NCBI GenBank assembly: GCA_036172665.1
Contig: CM069869.1
Location: forward strand, 1,860,001 to 1,924,000
Direction of reading: 5' to 3'
Length of the DNA: 64,000 nt
From: Prosopocoilus inquinatus
Taxonomy: Eukaryota > Arthropoda > Insecta > Coleoptera > Lucanidae
Shown in pieces: positions 57,586 to 64,000 of this stretch. The notes under the pieces were generated by a model. It had not been told where the DNA came from. It saw only the letters and a program-made list of their open reading frames with translations, and did not search any database. The position numbers and the translations under genes are program-made. Position 1 is the first letter of the stretch. The number at the start of each line of letters is the position of its first letter.

Positions 57586-57630
57586 CTCTGGACAGCTGTT
57601 TCAGACCTGCTTGGGGCTTCTTCAGCAGAG
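57586..57630 (-). ncRNA. Hammerhead-like ribozyme motif of a second Penelope-type element
   Basis: On the minus strand: stem I CUCUG/CAGAG (5 bp), core CUGAAGA (fits CUGANGA), a poorly paired stem II (AGCCCC...AGGUCU with a mismatch), GAA, the 8-nt palindrome ACAGCUGU as stem III, then C before the predicted cut. The palindromic stem III is longer than in the 54.6-55.8 kb element. Stem II is the weak point, so the copy may be decayed. The open frame overlapping it on the minus strand (57401-57685) is probably only its translation. Confidence 0.65.
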
Positions 57631-57885
57631 ACGTAGCTCGACATTCCCATTGCAAACAAAAACGACTTGCCCAATTTATTCGCAAATGTGATGTAAGGTC
57701 AAAAAGCGATCGTAAGATGTCGCTATTTTATCTGTTCATTAATTTTGACGTTGCACCTGACAGCTTAGAAGTTGAACTTAGAAGCGACATGCATGCAGTG
57801 GACAAATTCTCGACTAGAACCCACATGACCAGATTTTTAATTAGACGCTCGTTATAACTATAGGTATTTTAATATGAAATACATA

Positions 57886-58588
57886 ACTATATTAAGATCG
57901 AGTGCAGATTAGCAGAATTTTTTTGAAAAAGTAAGGTCGCGAGAGCTTAAAACTAATTAATCAGGCTTTAATTTGATGTATATTATTTATTTGTGCCATG
58001 TAAATTGTAACGATGAAATTCTTACTTTTCAGTATGCCGTATTCAGCGAACCAACGAGTGAAAATCGTCTTGGGTCACATTCGTCCCAAATAACGCGACA
58101 AAATTGACCGCCACCTGTTCTTAAGCAGAAACGAGGAGAGGATCCAGGCAAGGGAAAATGGAAATGACTCAAATTATTCAACAACAGTTTAATAGCAAAA
58201 TTCGTTAGCAACAAATACCACTGAGGTATCAGGGATGTCGCTAGAATGACTGTTGCTCAATAACGCGTCGCAACTTTTCGAATGGAGGGTTTGCACGAAT
58301 CAAAACCTACGTGACAGCAGCATCTAACGTAAGCAAAAGCCAATCACGTCAAAGGCCAAAAGTGAGGCCAATTAAAAGATCCGTTGAAATGTTAGTACGC
58401 AAAAACCCGAAGTTCACATAAACTAATCTAATAAAAGAGAAACAGACGAGACGGAAATTTTATAGCTGCCTAAACGCGTGAAATAATAATTTTCACGAAC
58501 CAGGAAAAGAAACGCGCTTGCAATCGTTTGGACAGATAATATAATCCTATCTAAAGAAAAATAAAATTTCCGAACGATGTTGTTTATA
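57886..58588. other. No gene recognised
   Basis: Short frames without motifs between the Penelope-type structure and the next mariner element. Confidence 0.4.
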
Positions 58589-58590
58589 TA

Positions 58591-60384
58591 CAGGGTTGGG
58601 ATAAAGTATGGATCCATCGAAATATCTCGGAAGTTGAATTGACGATTTTAATGAAATTTTGTACATGCAGATAGAAACGAATGGCGCATGTGAGGGGCTG
58701 ATTTTTGTTTCCATTAAACTTCCGGTTTAGCCGGAAACGGCACCAACTTTTTTATTTTAAATAAAACACTGTATAATTTTACGTATTTTGATATTCCTCT
58801 GCCTTCTGCATCCATTAATATCAGGTTTCTTACCTTTATCTCTAGTCTCTAGCCGAAAAGATAGCTTTTTAATTATTGGCTCTAAACTATATTAATTTAT
58901 TTCTTTTTTGTTTATTTTTTTGTATTTGCAATGGTTTTTATGTATTATTAAAGAGCAAAAGAACTACATTTAGTTATTTTAAGTGTTCAAAATGTTGGCC
59001 ATTTACTTCTTGGCAATAAGCAAGTCTATGAACAAATCCCTGAGACACATTTGCGAAAACTTCCCTACGAATTAAATTACATTCATCCAATATCCTTTGC
59101 CTCAATTCTTGCAAATTATTTGGACGTCTCACGTAAACAGCTGATTTTAAATATCCCCATAGAAAAAAAACCATAGGATTAAGATCTGGGGAGCGAGCGG
59201 GCCATTCAATAAACCCTTTACGACCAATCCATCGATTGGGAAATGTTACATTCAAAAAATCCCTAACTCGTCTATCATAGTGCGGAGGCGCTCCATCTTG
59301 CTGAAACCAAAGATTTTGAGGAAGCAGTCCCTTTTCTTGAAGAGCAGGAATAATTTCATTGTTTAAAAGTTCCAAATACTTCGCCCCCGGTCAGTGTACC
59401 ATTAATAAAAAATGGACCAATATTCCTTACAATTCCAGCCCACACATTCAACTTTTCTGGGTATTGAGTATGTGCTTCATGCAATAAGTTAGGATTGTCG
59501 ACAGACCAATATCGTAAATTATGGCGATTTACAGAACCATTTAAACAAAAAGTTGCCTCGTCCGAAAATACCAAATTAGTTGCAAAATGCACTATTACAG
59601 ATTTCCATCATTCTTTCGCAAAATTCTACTCGACGATCGTAATTATCTTCTGACAGTTCTTGGAGCAGGTGGACTTTATAAGGGTGGTATTTTTCGCGTT
59701 TCAATACTTTGGCTACAGAACGACGACTTATCCCATGGTGTAATGCAAGAAATGTGGTAGAAGTTTGAGGTGACTCTTCCAGTTCTGTAGCAATATTTTC
59801 ACTAACAATTGCGTTAGTTGCGGTCTTTGGTCTTCCACTTTTTGGCAAATTTTTCACTGTCCCATTCAAATTGTAGCTCTAAGTGTTTTACCAGCAACCG
59901 AGCGCGTTATAGGATTTCGTTCTGGGTGTAAACCATTAAATAAGTCGCAAACTTCTTGATGAGTTCTAACACGATCACCAAAACCGATCATCATTAAGAT
60001 TTCAATCCGTTTTTTTTTCACTTAAATGAAACATTTCCGATGTAGGAATTGATACTGACAGATGTTGCTGACAATAAAATAACTATCAATTCCACCGGCT
60101 ACTAGACAAAGAGGTATTTTTTGAGAAAACTAAAAGGTTTACTTTTTCGGCTAGAGACTAGAGGTAATGGTAAGAAACCTGATATTAATGGATGCAGAAG
60201 GCAGAGTGTTCTATTTAAAATAAAAAAGTTGGTGCCGTTTCCGGCTAAACCGGAAGTTTAATGGAAACAAAAATCAGCCCCTCGCATGCGCCATTTATTT
60301 CTATCTGCATGTACAAAATTTCATTAAAATCGTCAATTACACTTCCGAGATATTTCGATGGATCCATACTTTATCCCAACCCTG
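58591..60384 (-). mobile_element. DD41D-type mariner element with about 270-bp inverted ends
   Basis: TA flanks it at 58589-58590 and 60385-60386. The ends CAGGGTTGGGATAAAGTATG and complement are identical, and inverted similarity runs about 270 bp from each end (to about 58860 and from about 60118), unusually long for mariner. The interior holds one degenerate transposase on the minus strand. The length of 1794 bp suggests a structurally complete copy. Confidence 0.9.
58974..59994 (-). pseudogene. Mariner DD41D-type transposase, three frameshifts
   Basis: Read downward from an ATG at 59994, the N-terminus (MMIGFGDRVRTHQEVCDLFN) shifts frame near 59870 into NLPKSGRPKTATNAIVSENI and ISRRSVAKVLKREKYHPYK. 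It shifts near 59590 into LVFSDEATFCLNGSVNRHN (first Asp) and near 59370 into LWFQQDGAPPHYDRRV (second Asp) and RWIGRKGFIEWPARSPDLNP. The third catalytic position, 42 residues after the second Asp, reads Val in NPMVFFLWGYLK, where the family has Asp. The C-terminus ends in NGQHFEHLK. The enzyme is therefore inactive twice over. Confidence 0.85.
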
Positions 60385-60386
60385 TA

Positions 60387-63300
60387 TATCAATCAGACGT
60401 AAGAGATCGCCAATAACATCAAAGGCCAATTAAACTGGCCGTCGTTCAGTAAACAATTAAGGATCACATTTGTTTCAACTTGCTTGTTTTAATTTTCGTT
60501 CAATGTAAATTTTTTTTGAAGGTCAGAATTTTTTAAGCACAGGCAAAATTAAAGTTTCTTACAGTATTAATTTGGCATTAATTTAATTACTTTTCTCCGC
60601 GGAGAATCGTTTAGAACGATTTCTGACTTTAATCCGAGAACTAGCGCTACAAAAAAAAGTGGAAAGCGCACTCGGGATTTACTCGAACTGCTTAAAGGAT
60701 TGGAGGGAAACATATTTTTAAGACATTGTACCTCTACTCTTGCCGTCCAAGAGCTTTCAAATTACTGGAAGGTGCAATTACGGAATATAATTCTAGACTT
60801 GTTGGGCCAACAAAACTAATGACAGTGATGACTGATTGAGTAATGCCGATAATGTGTTGAGAACATCGACCCTATTCTATTCATCACTTATTCCAGACGT
60901 GCGTCGCGTATAAATTACATGGTCTGTAAAGCACCAGTTACATAATTGTTTCACATCACAAACTTACTATCTTCTTGTTTTCCTCTTGATGTATAATAAT
61001 TTTGCAAACCAACTATAGAATAACTTTGCAAATTGTGTTAATAAAAAAAAAACTTTCACTTTCAGCATTCTTCAAAAATTTAGTAAAACCTTTCCATATC
61101 CGCAGATGTAAAATAAATTTATTCTCGTGGACTGGCCTTGCACAAAATATGAGCTGATTATAGAAGGACTTCTCTTCTATCTCGTTAATCTAACTACCGG
61201 AAACCGTGTTTGCTTTAACACGTTGTGGTCAAGTCAGCGTTTTATAAAATTCGTTCAGCGTCGCCACCAGTAACAAATATTTACTACCAAAACGATTCCC
61301 CCGTTTGCGTTAACCTCATTACTTTAGCCACCCGCTTCATCGACGAATCGAAGTGTAAATTCGAATTACCAGAATCAATTCCTACCGGGGCGTAATGATT
61401 TCTGCATTGAATTTGTTTAAGTAATTAACCAATTAAATGCGCTATGTAAATCTGATCGTGTTCAAAATGCCTAAATATATGCACATTGCAAGACAATACC
61501 TATAATCACTATGAATTTCGGAAAAGGTTCGCCGGATAATCAATAAAATAAGGTTATAGCAAAAATTATTTGAAAAAAAAGAGAAGGGAAAAAAGAATCA
61601 GAGGAAAAGACAGGGTTTGAAAATGACCAGCTAATCAAACGAAAACGTGACATACTTGAAAATCAATAAAAAAAGTCGAAGGATAAGGAAACGTCTGGGA
61701 CTGGAGCGAGAAACACCGTAAAATACGACACGCTAGCGAGGCGATCAGTTCGTAGAGATAAGTGTTTTGGATAGACAAGGGCAACTATCGTCGAAGACCA
61801 AATAAATGCAGACAGAACAGCGTCACCCGGAGTAAAATAAAACGCATTATTTTAACTTGTTTATTTCAACGAAAATAAAACAAGTAGATTTCTATAACGA
61901 AAGTAAAACTGCAAATCCTATTCAGAAAAACACCTAATAAAGCGAGAAGTCCGGGATAATTAGCAGAAAAGGTCGTCAGCGGGCACAAAAACAACTGGAC
62001 ACGGCGGGCGAAAAGGAGGCACACTTCAACCCGTGAGAAATTTCACAGTGAGGAATCTAAAAATAATTAATAAACAGGCGTACCAAAATAAACGGGAAAA
62101 ATAAACTGTAACACCTGTTTACGCAATCACTGATATCAACTGATTCAGAGAATGTATGTTTGGCAGGCAATGCTAATATTTATCATATAGGAGGGGGCAT
62201 TATCAATATTAATAGAAGATGGCTGGCTACTGCTACTAGATTCGCCGCTGGATTCGACGGAGCCGTGGAGAGCGCTTCACCCCCTCCCCCCTTTATATTA
62301 AATCATTAGTGAGGCAAAATTACCCTTAAATCAATATTTATTACCTTGTGTGGCTCCCTCCTAAATACCTTTCTAAATATTTACAATATTCTGTTCGACA
62401 TTACATTGATTACTAAAGGCCTAATGCTTTTGTAATAAACATTTTAATAATTTATCGAACTGAGGGTACCTTTCAACTTCTTCAAACGCATAGGGACGAT
62501 GTGGTCTTTAATTCACAAGGTTTTATAATGGCGGTAATCACGCTTTCGTAATTGCAGACTTAGATTTTGAATGAGTAAACATCGATGTAGAGGATGCCGG
62601 CACGAGTAATTTCTTTTAATAACGTAATATGAAATTTTTGAGTTAAGCGCAATATTCATATATTACAATTCCCAATATGTGCTTCCTAATATATGGCACC
62701 CCGTATATGAAATACAGCCTTTCTAATTTAATTGACTTTGTTTTTTTTTTTAAACGAAAGTTGATACTCTAAACCAGAAGCGAAAAAACTGTTCCAGACA
62801 AGGTAGAAACCTCAATGTTGTCACAGTTCGATTTGACCGAACCGCTTTGACAACAATGCTTACCCGCTGGTTCCGTTGTAAACTTGGCAACGTCTCCTAA
62901 AAATGATGTTTACATTCCGTTTGAAATACCAACTCTTTGTTGGTCTGTCGCATCAAATATTCTAGCGTCACCTCTTCCCGATTAGCTGGGCTATTTTCCA
63001 TGCCGGAAGGTAATACGATGCCATCGTATTTCATTTTTGTATGCAACATGACTGAAGTAACTCGTATTCTCGTTTTTTCCAGAATCTATGCAAATTGTGA
63101 TTAACTAAACAGTTTATCTGGCATTCATCTAACTCGCCGTGTCTTTGAGTGCTAATTCCGCATCACAAACCAACGACCTGCTTGGTTCATAAACCAGGTA
63201 TGTTCAGTCAGCCATTAATAACGTTTTACGGAGTTACACACTTTCTTTCTTTTGACAACAAATTCTTTCTTTCAGCAACGGAATCGTTCTTTTATGGGAG

Positions 63301-64000
63301 CACATAGGCACATTTTGTGTGAAGCTGAAGATCCGGTCGTCGTTAACCGATTTCATCGAGGTTTATGCTGGCACTGCGTTCCTAACGTTCCATTTTATTC
63401 CCGATGCTTCGACGTACTGTGGGCGAGTCCATTTCACGTATCGAAGGAGGAGTGGCAAGCAGTATGACGAATGAATTTGGCGACGTGGACTGCACGCGCC
63501 ACCTATCCACGGATGTTTCAAGCCGATGACATTTGGAGCTATCCACATGTTGTTATGTACCCCTTGTCACGTCTTTTTTCAATTATTGTTATGTTGAGAG
63601 CGCCGTCGTCGTGGCTTATGTTTTTCTCTTTTTTTTAATTATAAATGAGTGCCACTGGTTGTCGGTAAAGTATTAACTAAATTTTATCAGAGAGTTGTAT
63701 CCAGTAAACATTTCCAATAAAAAACTACAAATGGAAATCCCATTGATTTAATTTTCAAATCAAAACCAAAATTTAAATAGGTATTTTGATTTGCAAGGAA
63801 TGACAAATTACGATGGCCGTAGCTGTGACTACCGTTCTCAAAAAATTTAGGACAGCAACAATCAAATTTTCAAATTACTAGTAAAATACAAAATGAATAA
63901 ACATCAATTTGGATAAAGAAATTGGATTTAACCTCCTAACCACAAAATGTTTGTTTAAAAACTATATACGTATTTCGGCAGCTATGCAAAGGTTTAAATA
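60387..64000. other. No gene recognised
   Basis: AT-rich DNA with scattered short frames. The frame at 63252-63467 follows a pyrimidine-rich CAG but shows no domain, and the alternative frames there are equally open. No terminal repeats or tandem repeats with clear edges were seen. Confidence 0.4.

Larger units (their letters stand above)
54280..57885 (-). mobile_element. Older inverted-repeat (Penelope-type) sequence hosting the hAT
   Basis: The left arm (about 54280-54424, resuming at 57037-57062 after the hAT) matches the complement of 57745-57885 with moderate divergence, sharing CTAATTAAAAATCTGGTCA and AACTTCTAAGCTGTCAGGT. The region between the arms contains a hammerhead-like motif at 57586-57630 on the minus strand. 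Inverted terminal copies plus a hammerhead motif are the Penelope pattern, so this may be a second, older Penelope-like element. No coding region for it is recognised. Confidence 0.5.

Noticed and set aside
57401..57685. Minus-strand open frame with LLKKPQAGLKQLSRG
   Set aside because: It overlaps the hammerhead motif at 57586-57630 and its residues are what that conserved RNA motif yields when translated; no protein domain is present.

Overview
The window is eukaryotic nuclear DNA and almost certainly comes from an arthropod, most likely an insect. It is AT-rich, has no dense or operon-like coding, and is packed with nested transposable elements of kinds common in insects: hAT, Mutator-like (MULE/foldback), Tc1-mariner, non-LTR retrotransposons and Penelope-like elements. 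I found no rRNA, tRNA, CRISPR array or bacterial feature. Only one short stretch (28848-29019) looks like an exon of a host gene, so the window is probably intergenic DNA or very large introns.

Layout. 0.1-1.0 kb: two tandem copies of a dispersed repeat. 2.2-5.5 kb: a non-LTR retrotransposon that lacks its reverse transcriptase, with a hAT element carrying an intact two-exon transposase in place of that domain. 5.5-17.4 kb: no convincing gene. 17.4-21.8 kb: two non-autonomous elements with 9-bp target duplications, one an 0.8-kb element with long repetitive inverted ends, the other a 2-kb foldback built of 163-bp repeats. 22.7-24.35 kb: a dispersed repeat and a 122-bp minisatellite. 28.85 kb: the candidate host exon. 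30.7-38.0 kb: three copies of a mariner-type MITE, one of them sitting in the reverse transcriptase of a decayed LINE. 38.9-39.1 kb: a near-perfect palindrome. 39.6-43.3 kb: an internally deleted mariner, a second MITE and a Tc1-like remnant. 43.5-46.4 kb: a MULE with an intact FLYWCH/MULE transposase inserted at a boundary in a tandem repeat. 47.9-51.9 kb: a complete hAT element with a hAT MITE in its intron. 52.0-53.3 kb: a nearly intact mariner. 54.2-57.9 kb: a stack in which a Penelope-like element with hammerhead ribozyme motifs lies inside a non-autonomous hAT, which lies inside an older inverted-repeat, Penelope-type sequence. 58.6-60.4 kb: a DD41D-type mariner with ends of about 270 bp. 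60.4-64 kb: nothing recognisable.

How the parts relate. The MULE at 43.8 kb encodes a plausible transposase, and the two non-autonomous 9-bp-TSD elements at 17.4 and 19.8 kb have the MULE/foldback hallmarks, although their ends differ from it and the active partner may be elsewhere. Many boundaries are exact: target duplications of 8 bp (hAT), 9 bp (MULE), TA (mariner) and about 14 bp (Penelope) can be read directly, which lets the order of insertions be reconstructed. Reading frames, splice junctions, terminal repeats and ribozyme folds were worked out by eye. Family names rest on recognised motifs, not on database searches.
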